Source: Alphaproteobacteria bacterium
GTDB taxonomy: Bacteria; Pseudomonadota; Alphaproteobacteria; Micropepsales; Micropepsaceae
Direction of reading: 5' to 3'
NCBI GenBank assembly: GCA_947467345.1
Contig: CANIHD010000016.1
Location: 18,481-82,480, forward strand
Length of the DNA stretch: 64,000 nucleotides
Of the stretch, positions 10,096 through 20,678 are shown piece after piece; positions within the stretch are counted from its first letter, which is position 1, and each line of letters begins with the position of its first letter. The notes under the pieces are model-generated. The model searched no databases. It worked only from the letters and a program-made list of their open reading frames with translations, and was not told the DNA's origin. The translations under genes and the position numbers were made by a program.

Positions 10096-10872
10096 TTAGT
10101 GATCGTGCAAATGAAGGGCGTCGTTGAGGTAGATGCTGGTGAGAATGGCGAACACATAGGCCTGCAGAAACGCCACAAGAAATTCGAGCGCGGTGACGCC
10201 AATGATGACCAACATCGGAATGACCGACAGCGCCGATAACGCGCCGCCCGCCGCCGCCAGACCGACGACGAAACTGCCGAACACGACGAGCATCGTATGC
10301 CCCGCGAGCATGTTGGCGAAGAGACGTACCGAAAGGCTAATGGGGCGGCTGAGGAACGAAATGATCTCGATCGGCGTCAGGATCGGCAGCATGTACCAAG
10401 GCACGTGCGGCACGAAGAGGGTCAAGAAGCGAAAGCCGTGCTTGGCGATGCCGACGACAATCACCATTGCAAACACTGTAAGCGCCAAAGCCAGCGTGAC
10501 GATGATGTGGCTTGTGACCGTGAACTGATGGAAGGCGCCGCCGGTGATGAGCTGGAACGGCAACAGGCCCAGCATGTTGGAGAACAGCACGAACATGAAC
10601 AGCGCGAAAATGAAGGGAAAGAATTTCAGGCCTTCAGTGCCCGCTGAAGAGCGGATCATGTCGGCGATGAAGGTGTAGCTGATCTCGGCAAGCGATTGCA
10701 GGCGCGACGGAACCATCGAGCTCTTCGACATCGCCATGGTCAGCAGCAGCGTGATTGTCGCCACCACAATGACCATCCACAACGATGCGTTGGTGAACGA
10801 TACATCGACGCCGCCGATCTCCAGCGGGATGATCGGATGCACCGCGAATTGTTCCATCGGTCCGGCTGCCAC
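10096..10872 (-). CDS. atpB: F0F1 ATP synthase subunit A
   Basis: 258 aa; PIEIISFLSRPISLSVRLFANMLAGHTML signature. Confidence 0.96.
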   Translation of the reverse strand: MAAGPMEQFAVHPIIPLEIGGVDVSFTNASLWMVIVVATITLLLTMAMSKSSMVPSRLQSLAEISYTFIADMIRSSAGTEGLKFFPFIFALFMFVLFSNMLGLLPFQLITGGAFHQFTVTSHIIVTLALALTVFAMVIVVGIAKHGFRFLTLFVPHVPWYMLPILTPIEIISFLSRPISLSVRLFANMLAGHTMLVVFGSFVVGLAAAGGALSALSVIPMLVIIGVTALEFLVAFLQAYVFAILTSIYLNDALHLHDH

Positions 10873-10902
10873 GCGAACCTATCCTCTAGCTGTGCCAACC
10901 GA

Positions 10903-11208
10903 TCATTTATCGGGCGGCGTTTCACTCAGTCTCTTGGCGGTGCGGAACACGTTGCGAAAGCCCGTGGCCACTCCGAATAAAAACATGACGAGAAGGAAAA
11001 GCGGCGAAGTCCCGAATACGCGGTCCAACGCCCAACCAATCGCGCCACCAACCACAACCGCCGCCACCAATTCGGTGCTCAGGCGCATTGCAATGCCCAG
11101 TTGCGAAGGTGCCGCCCCCTCTTTTGGAACAGGGATGCGCCCTCGTGCCTTCCGGAGTTTTTCCTCCAGTTCGTTCAGCGCTTCTGGGTCGGGATCGCGG
11201 TCGGACAT
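10903..11208 (-). CDS. AtpZ/AtpI family protein
   Basis: 101 aa; GMAMRLSTELVAAVVVGGAIGWALDRVFGTSPLFLLVMFLFGVATGFRNV-like AtpI sequence at head of the Fo operon. Confidence 0.88.
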   Translation of the reverse strand: MSDRDPDPEALNELEEKLRKARGRIPVPKEGAAPSQLGIAMRLSTELVAAVVVGGAIGWALDRVFGTSPLFLLVMFLFGVATGFRNVFRTAKRLSETPPDK

Positions 11209-11398
11209 GGTCCCACGTCAATCAGCCGTTCCGGGCGCTGCGAAAATGGAGAATCCGCTTGCGAAGGCGGGCGGACCATATGAGCGGGTTACAATACTGT
11301 CAAGTGCAGGAAACATGGTGTAACCCACTGAATAAGAAGACAAATTTAAGATGTCGCAGGTGCTAAAGCGTGGTCCTGCTGCAGCGCGAAAGGCGAGG

Positions 11399-14300
11399 CT
11401 ACGCAGCGATGACTCGCTCGGCTTCCGCCAGTGACACAGACACCAACTGGCTGACGCCCCGTTCCGACATGGTGACGCCGAAAAGCCGGTTCATCCGCGA
11501 CATGGTGAGGGCGTGGTGGGTGATGATCAAATAGCGGGTTTCGGCCATCCGGGTCATCTCGTCCAACAGGCGGCAGAAGCGGTCCACATTGGCGTCATCG
11601 AGCGGCGCGTCGACTTCGTCCAGCACGCAAATCGGGGCCGGGTTCACCAGGAACACCGCGAAAATCAGCGAAATGGCCGTCAGCGCTTGCTCACCGCCCG
11701 AGAGGAGGGAGAGCGTCGCCAGCTTCTTGCCGGGCGGACGGGCGAGAATCTCGAGGCCGGCTTCCAGCGGATCTTCCGATTCGGTGAAGGTGAGCCGTGC
11801 TTCGCCGCCCTGGAACAATTCCTTGAACAGGCGTTCGAAATTCGCATTCACCTTTTCGAAGGCCGCGACCAGCCGCTCGCGCCCTTCGCGGTTCAGGCTT
11901 TGAATGCCTTTGCGAAGGCGCTGAATGGCGCCGTCGAGATCGGCGCGATCGGCTTGCAGCGTGGCAAGACGCGTTTCTTGCTCAGCGGCTTCTTCTTCCG
12001 CCCTGAGATTCACGCCGCCAAGCTGTTCGCGTTCACGCTTCAATTTTTCGGCTTTGGACTCGGCCTGGTCGAGGGGCGGCAGTTCGGCGCCGTCCTTCAG
12101 CTCCGCGCGCTCCGCCAATTCCTCGGGCGCCGCATCCAGTTCTTCGCGAATGCGCTGTGCCAATTCGGAGACACGCGCGACCGCCGATTCAGCGCGGGCC
12201 TGAGCGGCAGCGCGCGCTTCGCGCGCTTCGCCAAGCGCTTGATCGGCGATACGCGCCGCGCGGTCGGCGTCGGCCAGAATGGTTTCGGCTTCGGCGCGGG
12301 CATCGGCGGCGAGTTTGCGCGCGGTCTCGGCAACGCCGATGGCGTCCAGCAATGCATTGCGTTTTTCGGCGATCTGCTCGGGCTTGCCTTCGATGATCGC
12401 AAGTTCGCCTTGCATGTCCGCAATGCGGGCGTCGATCTCGACAATCTTCTGGCTGGCGGCATTGTGCCGCGCATTCCAGCGCGATGTTTCTTCTGCAACC
12501 ACGCGCGAACGTTGCGCCCTCGCCGAAGCGGCACGGCGCATCGTTTCGACAATCGCCATGGCTTCGCCGGTGCTGGCACGTTCTTCGGCGGCAATGGAGC
12601 GCGTTTCCGCTAATGATGCCGCCAATGCGGCGCCATCGGGCAGGGAAGCAAGGTTGGTTGTCGCTGATTGTTCTGCCGCCTGCGCATTGGCCAAGGCTTC
12701 GTCCAGATTGCGGCGTTCGGATTCCAATGTCGCCAGTTTGGCGGCGCGATCCGCCGCGGCGCGTGCGGCTTTCGTTGCCGCGTCTTGTGCGGCGGCGAGC
12801 GCGGCTTCGCGTTGGCGCAATTCTTGATCAGTGGAGCGGGTGAGTTCGCGCGCAGCCGACGCCGCTGTTTGCATGCGAACATAGACGCCATGCGTTTCAG
12901 CGCGCGAAGCTTTCGCACTTTGAAGTTCAACCTCCAATGCTTCGAGACGATTACGCTGCTCAAGACGCAGCGCTGCCGGGCTCTTCGCTTCGGCGGAAAC
13001 GCGATAGCCGTCCCAACGCCACAAATCGCCTTCACGCGTGACAAGACGTTGTCCGGCGCGCAAATATTTCTGCGCTTCCGGTCCGTCTTCGCGTGCGATG
13101 ACACCCGTAAAGGCGAGGCGGCGGGCCAGTGCAGACGGAGCATTAACAAAAGTCGCTAAAGCAACGGCACCGTTGGGTAAAATGGGAGAGTCGATGCCGC
13201 CCAAATCATGCCAATGCTGCGGCGCCGCTTCATCAAGCGGTGAATCGAGATCGTCGCCCAACGCGGCAGCGAGCGCGGCTTCATATCCGGGCTCCACGCG
13301 CAACGCGTCGATCACCGGCGGCCACAAATCCTGATCGGTCGGACGCAGCATTTTCGCGATGGCATTTGCTTCGGCGGACATGCGCTGCACTTCGCGCTCC
13401 GCCGCTTCCAGCGGACCACGCGCACGGGCTTCCGCGTCCTGCGCGTAGACTTCGTCGTTGCGCGCGCGCTCTGCTGTTGCACGCGCCGAAACGGCGCCTT
13501 CGCGTGCGGCTTCGACCGTTTGCTCAGCCGCGCGGACGTCCGGAGCATTGGCAACTTCCGCTTCGGCATCAGCAAGACGCGGCGCCAAGGCTTCGCGCTG
13601 GCGTGTGGCGCGCGCCGCATGTTGCGCCGCTTCATTGCGCGCGCGTTCAAAGCTGGAGCGCATCGCGTTTAACTCGGCGAGCTCGCCGGTCAAACGTTCC
13701 AGTGCACGCTCACGATCGGCCAATTTGGCTTTCAGATCCTGCGCGGTTTCTTCGGCTGCAGCCAATTCGCTGATCGCGCTTTCGCTAGCAGCACGAAGCG
13801 TCTCCGCTTCCGCCAATAGCCCCGCTAAAGCGGTTTGCGCGTCGTGTTCCAACGCCTGTTCGCGCTGTTTGTCTTGTTCGGCATGGCCGAGACGTTGACG
13901 CAAACGCTGCGCTTCTTCGCGGGCACGCGCCTCTTCAGCGTCGAGAGCTTCGCGTTCATGCACCAAACGCTGCAAAGCGGCGGCGCGAATAGCTTCCGCT
14001 TCGCGCAAAGGCGGCAAAGACGAGGCCGCATTGGCGCGCGCGGTTGATGCTTCGGCCGCCGTACCAGTGCGATCCGCGACCAATCCCGTTGTTTCATCGA
14101 AGGCGCGAGATGCCGTCTCTTCTTGTTGCCGCGCACCGACCCAACGCAAATGAAATGCCAGTGCCTCGGCTTTGCGGATCAACCCCGACAGATTGCGATA
14201 ACGCACCGCTTGGCGCGCCTGGCGGCGCAGGCCCTGAAGCAGCGTGTCGACTTCCGCGATGATGTCGTCGAGCCGCGCCATATTGGTTTCGGCAGCGCGC

Positions 14301-14884
14301 AAGCGAAGTTCGGCGTCGTGACGGCGCTGATGAAGACCGGAAATGCCGGCGGCTTCTTCCAAAATCGCACGCCGTGCCAGCGGTTTCTGGCTGATGAGGA
14401 TGCTGATCTGCCCCTGACGCACGAGGGCGGGCGAAGCCGCACCGCTGGAGGCATCGGCGAAGAAAATCTGTACGTCGCGCTGGCGAACGTCACGGCCATT
14501 GATGCGATAGACGGAGCCCGCCTCGCGTTCGATACGGCGCGTGATCTCAATCGTTTCGGATTCATTGTAAGGCGCCGGCACTGAAAGGTCGGAATTGTCG
14601 ATGACCAAGGTGACTTCGGCATTGTTGCGCATAGGGCGCGAGCCCGTCCCGCCGAAAATGACGTCATCCATGCCGCTGCCGCGCATAGAGGTCGGGCGGT
14701 TTTCACCCATAACCCAGCGCAAAGCTTCGAGAAGATTGGATTTGCCGCAACCATTGGGCCCGACAACGCCCGTCAGCCCCGGTTCGATATGAAGTTCGGT
14801 CGGGTCAACGAAGGATTTGAAGCCGCTGAGACGAAGTCGGGTGAATTTCAAGGCCACGCGTCTTTCATTGGTCGCTGGTTTCAC
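11399..14884 (-). CDS. smc: chromosome segregation protein SMC
   Basis: 1161 aa; Walker A GVVGPNGCGKSNLLEALRWVMGE, long coiled coils, C-terminal LSGGEQALTAISLIFAVFLVNPAPICVLDEVDAPLDDANV. Confidence 0.97.
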   Translation of the reverse strand: MKPATNERRVALKFTRLRLSGFKSFVDPTELHIEPGLTGVVGPNGCGKSNLLEALRWVMGENRPTSMRGSGMDDVIFGGTGSRPMRNNAEVTLVIDNSDLSVPAPYNESETIEITRRIEREAGSVYRINGRDVRQRDVQIFFADASSGAASPALVRQGQISILISQKPLARRAILEEAAGISGLHQRRHDAELRLRAAETNMARLDDIIAEVDTLLQGLRRQARQAVRYRNLSGLIRKAEALAFHLRWVGARQQEETASRAFDETTGLVADRTGTAAEASTARANAASSLPPLREAEAIRAAALQRLVHEREALDAEEARAREEAQRLRQRLGHAEQDKQREQALEHDAQTALAGLLAEAETLRAASESAISELAAAEETAQDLKAKLADRERALERLTGELAELNAMRSSFERARNEAAQHAARATRQREALAPRLADAEAEVANAPDVRAAEQTVEAAREGAVSARATAERARNDEVYAQDAEARARGPLEAAEREVQRMSAEANAIAKMLRPTDQDLWPPVIDALRVEPGYEAALAAALGDDLDSPLDEAAPQHWHDLGGIDSPILPNGAVALATFVNAPSALARRLAFTGVIAREDGPEAQKYLRAGQRLVTREGDLWRWDGYRVSAEAKSPAALRLEQRNRLEALEVELQSAKASRAETHGVYVRMQTAASAARELTRSTDQELRQREAALAAAQDAATKAARAAADRAAKLATLESERRNLDEALANAQAAEQSATTNLASLPDGAALAASLAETRSIAAEERASTGEAMAIVETMRRAASARAQRSRVVAEETSRWNARHNAASQKIVEIDARIADMQGELAIIEGKPEQIAEKRNALLDAIGVAETARKLAADARAEAETILADADRAARIADQALGEAREARAAAQARAESAVARVSELAQRIREELDAAPEELAERAELKDGAELPPLDQAESKAEKLKREREQLGGVNLRAEEEAAEQETRLATLQADRADLDGAIQRLRKGIQSLNREGRERLVAAFEKVNANFERLFKELFQGGEARLTFTESEDPLEAGLEILARPPGKKLATLSLLSGGEQALTAISLIFAVFLVNPAPICVLDEVDAPLDDANVDRFCRLLDEMTRMAETRYLIITHHALTMSRMNRLFGVTMSERGVSQLVSVSLAEAERVIAA

Positions 14885-15032
14885 GGGTTGCCGATAGACG
14901 CTGGCAACTCATTGGCTCGGGGTTTCGCGACTCACCCCTCCAGCCAAGAGCATAGAGCCTGATTCCGGAAAACCGGGTCAATCAAGCGCGAAGACTTATC
15001 ACCAGTCGAGCGCGGCTATTTGGCCGCCAAGC

Positions 15033-15785
15033 CTACTTATCAGCCAAAAGCGGGTCGATCTCCGCCTTCATGGACGCGAAGGAGATCTCGCCCCGATGAA
15101 GGTTGCCGTTGATAAGGAAGGTCGGGGTGGACGCGACGTTGTAGCGGGTCTGGCCTTCGTTCCAATTCGCATCTACCAGGGCCAGCTTGGCGGGATCGCG
15201 CGTGCAGGCAATGATCTGCTCGCGGCCCATGCCGGCCATGCGGCCCATGCGGGCCATGCCTTCTTCAATGTCCTGCTGGGACATTTGTTTGTCGCCGTCG
15301 AAGTCCTGGATCCAGCCTTGTGGGCCGGTCTGATTGCGGAACAGGAGGTCGATGAAATTGAGCGCGGCTTCGCCTTCGAAGCAGCGTGCGGCGGCAGAGG
15401 CGAGGCGAGCAGCGCCGTCAAGCGGATATTCACGGAACACCAGCCTAACTTTGCCGGTGTCGATATATTCCTTTTTCAGCTCGGGAAGCGTACCCGTCGC
15501 GAAGGCCGCGCAATGGGGGCAGGTCATCGAGGCGTATTCGACAATGGTGACCGGAGCATTGGCGCTGCCGTGAACCAAATCGGTGGGCTTTATTTCGACT
15601 TCCATCCCGCCACCGCCGACGCCGGCCAGCAGGCTTCCGCCCGTGCCGCGCGTAGAGAAATAGGCGATGATGCCGACGGCGATCACGATGGCGACGCCGA
15701 GCACGATGATGATCTGGTTCCGCTTCACGCGCGACCTCCGATATTTTGTTTTGACGTTTGTGGCAGACGGAGCCCGGGCATTCAA
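15033..15785 (-). CDS. DsbA family thiol:disulfide interchange protein
   Basis: 250 aa; N-terminal TM, CPHC active-site motif (YASMTCPHCAAF), cis-Pro region NVASTPTFLINGNLHRG. Start could be internal (GTG near 15726). Confidence 0.88.
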   Translation of the reverse strand: MNARAPSATNVKTKYRRSRVKRNQIIIVLGVAIVIAVGIIAYFSTRGTGGSLLAGVGGGGMEVEIKPTDLVHGSANAPVTIVEYASMTCPHCAAFATGTLPELKKEYIDTGKVRLVFREYPLDGAARLASAAARCFEGEAALNFIDLLFRNQTGPQGWIQDFDGDKQMSQQDIEEGMARMGRMAGMGREQIIACTRDPAKLALVDANWNEGQTRYNVASTPTFLINGNLHRGEISFASMKAEIDPLLADK

Positions 15786-15829
15786 TTGGTAGCCCGGAAA
15801 GGTTGACCGGCCAGGATTGTTAACCCCGC

Positions 15830-16303
15830 CTATTCCTTGAATTGACGGCGTAGGGACGACAGGCGGTCGATGGCACCGGTCAGGCCAGGTTCGGCCTCCG
15901 GAAGCGGTTTTCGGTCGAGGCCTGGGTGGTCGGGAGGCTCCTTCGACCGGGCGATAGTGCCTGAAACCAGGCGGATGCGGCTGATCCGCCCCGAACCCAT
16001 AAAGGCATTGACCCGGTTCAAAAGGGCCCGCGTCTCATGCTGCAGGAACACGGCGGCGCCGGCTTCGCAGCGCAAAGTGAGCACCGCACCTTCCGCGCCC
16101 TCCAGCAATTTCACCGGCTCGGCCACGGCGGCGACGGCCTCTCCGGCGATGTCCGGCCAACGGGTCACCAGGCTGAGGTCGGAAAACCCGGCACGCTGAA
16201 ACGCAGCTGAGGCGTGGTTCAAAGCATCACCCGCAACGGCGCCGACGCGGCCACGCCGCGCCGCCGGCTCTTGCAAATTCTTGTCGTTCGCGTTCTGGCT
16301 CAT
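15830..16303 (-). CDS. DUF721 (DciA-like) family protein
   Basis: 157 aa; WPDIAGEAVAAVAEPVKLL...LTLRCEAGAAVFLQHETRALLNRVNAFMGSGRISRIRLV; divergent from mutY. Confidence 0.8.
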   Translation of the reverse strand: MSQNANDKNLQEPAARRGRVGAVAGDALNHASAAFQRAGFSDLSLVTRWPDIAGEAVAAVAEPVKLLEGAEGAVLTLRCEAGAAVFLQHETRALLNRVNAFMGSGRISRIRLVSGTIARSKEPPDHPGLDRKPLPEAEPGLTGAIDRLSSLRRQFKE

Positions 16304-16305
16304 TC

Positions 16306-17433
16306 ATGCCGCCGAGGGTCAAATCGCATCATAGAGAGGGCGCCGCGCCTCACAAGCGCTCTCCCGCAGCGTCGCTGCTTGCCTGGTACGATTTGCATCG
16401 CCGCGAATTGCCGTGGCGCGCGAAGCCGGACGAGATCTCTGATCCATATTTTGTTTGGATGTCGGAGATCATGCTGCAGCAGACCACGGTGGCGGCGGTT
16501 GGTCCCTATTTCCGGGCCTTCACCCAGCGTTGGCCAAATCTGCAGGCCTTCGCCACCGCCAGCCAGGATGAGATTTTGGGCGCGTGGTCTGGCCTCGGCT
16601 ATTACAGCCGGGCCCGCAACATGCACCGCGCCGCCAAAACTATTGTGGCCGAACACGGCGGAAAATTTCCCGGAAGTTCTGACGCTTTGCGGGCGCTCCC
16701 GGGTATCGGCCCGTATACGGCGGCAGCCATCGCCGCGATTGCGTTCGGCGAGCCTGTTGCAGCCATGGATGCCAACGCCGAGCGCGTCATAGCGCGGTTC
16801 TTTGCGGTGGAAGAGGCGCTGCCGAAAGCACGCCCGCATCTGGCGGCATTGGCTGCGCCGCTTGTGCCGGAAAAACGCGCCGGCGATTTTGCGCAAAGCC
16901 TGATGGATTTGGGTTCACAAATTTGCACCACTAAGAAACCCGCCTGCGGAATTTGTCCTCTGGCAGAAGAGTGCCGCGCTTTTGCATTGGGCATAGCCGA
17001 AACCCTGCCGCGAAAGGCAGCGAAACCTTCACGGCCGCTGAAACGCGGCGCAGCTTTCGTCGCGCTTGATTCAAAAGGCGCGGTTTACGTTGTGCGGCGT
17101 CCCGAGAAGGGCCTACTGGGCGCCATGCTGCAGCCGCCGCTTGGCGAATGGAGCGAAAAATTTCCGTCGTCAAAGAGCGCGATAGAAGCCGCGCCATTTA
17201 CTGGCGACTGGAGCCGAAAGCCAGGAATGGTTCGGCACGTCTTCACCCATTTCGAACTCGAAATGGAAGTCTATGTCGCTGAGTTTCGCCGCCGCCCCAA
17301 CGGCGAAGGTTTTTGGCTTGCGCGCGACGAAATGAAAGCAGCGGCACTACCGACCGTCATGCGCAAGATCATCGACCACGCGCTCGACGAAGATGCGCCG
17401 CTGTTTCGCAAAGTGAATGCGGGCCGCAATTAA
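16306..17433 (+). CDS. mutY: A/G-specific adenine glycosylase
   Basis: 375 aa; LPWRAKPDEISDPYFVWMSEIMLQQTTVAAVGPYF, ALPGIGPYTAAAIAAIAFGEPVAAMDANAERV, CX6CX2CX5C cluster. Confidence 0.95.
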   Translation: MPPRVKSHHREGAAPHKRSPAASLLAWYDLHRRELPWRAKPDEISDPYFVWMSEIMLQQTTVAAVGPYFRAFTQRWPNLQAFATASQDEILGAWSGLGYYSRARNMHRAAKTIVAEHGGKFPGSSDALRALPGIGPYTAAAIAAIAFGEPVAAMDANAERVIARFFAVEEALPKARPHLAALAAPLVPEKRAGDFAQSLMDLGSQICTTKKPACGICPLAEECRAFALGIAETLPRKAAKPSRPLKRGAAFVALDSKGAVYVVRRPEKGLLGAMLQPPLGEWSEKFPSSKSAIEAAPFTGDWSRKPGMVRHVFTHFELEMEVYVAEFRRRPNGEGFWLARDEMKAAALPTVMRKIIDHALDEDAPLFRKVNAGRN

Positions 17434-17442
17434 GCGGCCCGC
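17419..17442. terminator. Perfect hairpin at the convergent mutY/ccrM 3' ends
   Basis: GCGGGCCGC-AATTAA-GCGGCCCGC: 9-bp arms, 6-nt loop containing the mutY TAA; no clear T tract. Confidence 0.5.
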
Positions 17443-17447
17443 AATTC

Positions 17448-18593
<1,146 letters not shown>

Positions 18594-18637
18594 TCACGCT
18601 TGGAAGAAGGGGCGCCGGTTGGAACCCCTGTTCCCAA

Positions 18638-18723
18638 GAATCGTGATTCACCGGAGTCTGTGGGTCAATAGGCGTTTTGAATCAGGGAGTTAAAAATGAG
18701 TCCCATTTGAGTCCCCATGATTC
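18638..18723. promoter_or_regulatory. Cluster of seven GANTC sites upstream of ccrM
   Basis: GAATC 18638, GATTC 18645, GAGTC 18654, GAATC 18679, GAGTC 18698, GAGTC 18709, GATTC 18719, read directly. Confidence 0.85.
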
Positions 18724-19328
18724 ACAGCACACAATATCTGGTAGACCGGTGCAAAAGATCTTCGGTGGTGGCGGGTGGGGCCGACCGATTTCAGGGCGGT
18801 GAGATGCTCGTCGGTGCCGTAGCCTTTGTTGGTCAGCCAGCCATAGAACGGGTGCTCATCGTGTAGAGCGCGCATCATGCGATCGCGCGTGACCTTGGCG
18901 ATGATCGATGCCGCTGCAATCGAAACTGAGCGCCCGTCGCCGCCAATCAGCGTGTCGCAGCGGCAGGGCAGGGCCGGCGCATCATTGCCGTCCACCAGCG
19001 CGAATTTTGCGGCGGTCGTCAGCGCGCGAACCGCACGCGCCATGGCGAGATGCGTCGCCTGGCGAATATTGAGAAGATCGATTTCATCGACCGAGGCTTC
19101 GCCGACGCCGACGCAAGACGTCTCCATGATCCGCACGAACGCGTCTTCGCGCGCGGCGGCAGTCATCTTTTTGGAATCGTCGAGCCCTTTGGGAATGCGC
19201 TTGCGGTCGAGAATGACGGCGGCAGCTACCACGGGCCCAGCCAATGGTCCGCGGCCAGCTTCGTCAACGCCGGCAATGGGGCCTTCGACAGTCTTCAGCC
19301 AGCGCGCTTCGTAAATGTAATGCGGCAT
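18690..19328 (-). CDS. rnhB: ribonuclease HII
   Basis: 212 aa; IAGVDEAGRGPLAGPVVAAAVIL, ASIIAKVTRDRMM. Confidence 0.95.
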   Translation of the reverse strand: MPHYIYEARWLKTVEGPIAGVDEAGRGPLAGPVVAAAVILDRKRIPKGLDDSKKMTAAAREDAFVRIMETSCVGVGEASVDEIDLLNIRQATHLAMARAVRALTTAAKFALVDGNDAPALPCRCDTLIGGDGRSVSIAAASIIAKVTRDRMMRALHDEHPFYGWLTNKGYGTDEHLTALKSVGPTRHHRRSFAPVYQILCAVNHGDSNGTHF

Positions 19329-19485
19329 AGCCGGCTCGGACTCGTCATCGCAGGGTTACGCGTTCAACCATACGCTGCTGGAGAGGGTAGGGAGCAAGGG
19401 TGGAAAGCTCCCAACTCACAGGCATGACAACCCGCTAGACCGAATCAATTTTACGTAAGTCTTCTTATCCGTGCATTGGCTGGCG

Positions 19486-20580
19486 TTAAATTGCCAAAGC
19501 GAGCTGATCGCCGACGCGCGGCGGCAGGCGGAATTGGGTGAGGTCCAGCGGTGTGCGCTTCTTGTTGAGGCCAAGGCGCCGGCACGCCATGGCAAAACGC
19601 TGCGCTATGATTTGGGCATAGGGACCGTTGCCGACCATGAGCGTGCTCCAATCGGCGTCGTAATCCTTGCCGTTACGCATGTTGCGGATAAGGCTCATCA
19701 CATGTTTGGCGCGGCCGGGCTCATGGGTTTCCAGCCATTCGCGAAAGAGATCTTTGATCTCCAGCGGCAGGCGCAAAAGCACATAGCCCGCGCTTTGCGC
19801 GCCAGCTTCGGCAGCTTCAGCCAACAGAGATTCAATCTCGTCGTCGGTGAGAGCGGGAATGATCGGCGCCATCATGATTCCGGTGGGAATGCCCACCGAC
19901 GACAGCACTTTGACTGTTTCCAGACGCTTGCTGGGCGTTGCCGCGCGCGGCTCCATATGGCGTGCCAGCTTGCGGTCGAGCGTCGTCACCGACAACGCCA
20001 CCTTCGCCAAGCCTTGCGACGCCATTTCTGACAAAATGTCGATGTCGCGCGCGATCAAAGCCGATTTGGTGACGATGCCGACCGGATGTTTGAACTTCAG
20101 CAGCACTTCCAAAATCGAGCGCATGATGCGGTATTCGCGCTCAATCGGCTGGTAGGGATCGGTGTTGGTGCCGATCGCAATCACTTGCGGGCGATAAGAG
20201 GGCTTGCGCAATTCGGCTTCAAGCAGTTTCGCCGCATCCGGTTTGAACAGAATCTTGCTCTCGAAATCCAAGCCGGGCGAGAGGCCGAGATAGGCGTGGG
20301 TTGGCCGCGCGAAGCAATAGACGCAGCCATGCTCGCAGCCGCGATAGGGATTGATCGACTGGCTAAACGAGATGTCCGGCGAATTGTTGCGCGCGATGAT
20401 GGTGCGCGATGCATCGCGCATGATTTCGGTTTTGAGCGAGGGCGGCGCTTCATCGTCGCCAGTCCAGCCATCATCGAACCCGACATAGTTCAGATTGTCG
20501 TAGCGGCTGGAGGCGTTCGAGCGCGCGCCGCGCCCATTGATGCGGCGAGAATCGACGGCGGCGGTCAGGAACTCTGTCAT
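19486..20580 (-). CDS. PA0069-family radical SAM protein (spore photoproduct lyase-like); ORF extends to 20676, start probably 20580
   Basis: INPYRGCEHGCVYCFARPTHAYLGLSPGLDFESKILFKPDAA: CxxxCxxC radical SAM motif. Confidence 0.88.
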   Translation of the reverse strand: MTEFLTAAVDSRRINGRGARSNASSRYDNLNYVGFDDGWTGDDEAPPSLKTEIMRDASRTIIARNNSPDISFSQSINPYRGCEHGCVYCFARPTHAYLGLSPGLDFESKILFKPDAAKLLEAELRKPSYRPQVIAIGTNTDPYQPIEREYRIMRSILEVLLKFKHPVGIVTKSALIARDIDILSEMASQGLAKVALSVTTLDRKLARHMEPRAATPSKRLETVKVLSSVGIPTGIMMAPIIPALTDDEIESLLAEAAEAGAQSAGYVLLRLPLEIKDLFREWLETHEPGRAKHVMSLIRNMRNGKDYDADWSTLMVGNGPYAQIIAQRFAMACRRLGLNKKRTPLDLTQFRLPPRVGDQLALAI

Positions 20581-20678
20581 GCCCCGACTATAACGACCGA
20601 ATAGAACAAAACAAGAACATATTTGCCGAAGGCGGCCCAGTGCGCCATTATCGACGATGAGGGCGGGGACCGACATCT

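Noticed and set aside
11513-12613. 366-aa plus-strand ORF antisense to smc
   Set aside because: Codon-mirror ORF of a clear SMC; Arg/Ala/Phe-rich translation with no domain.
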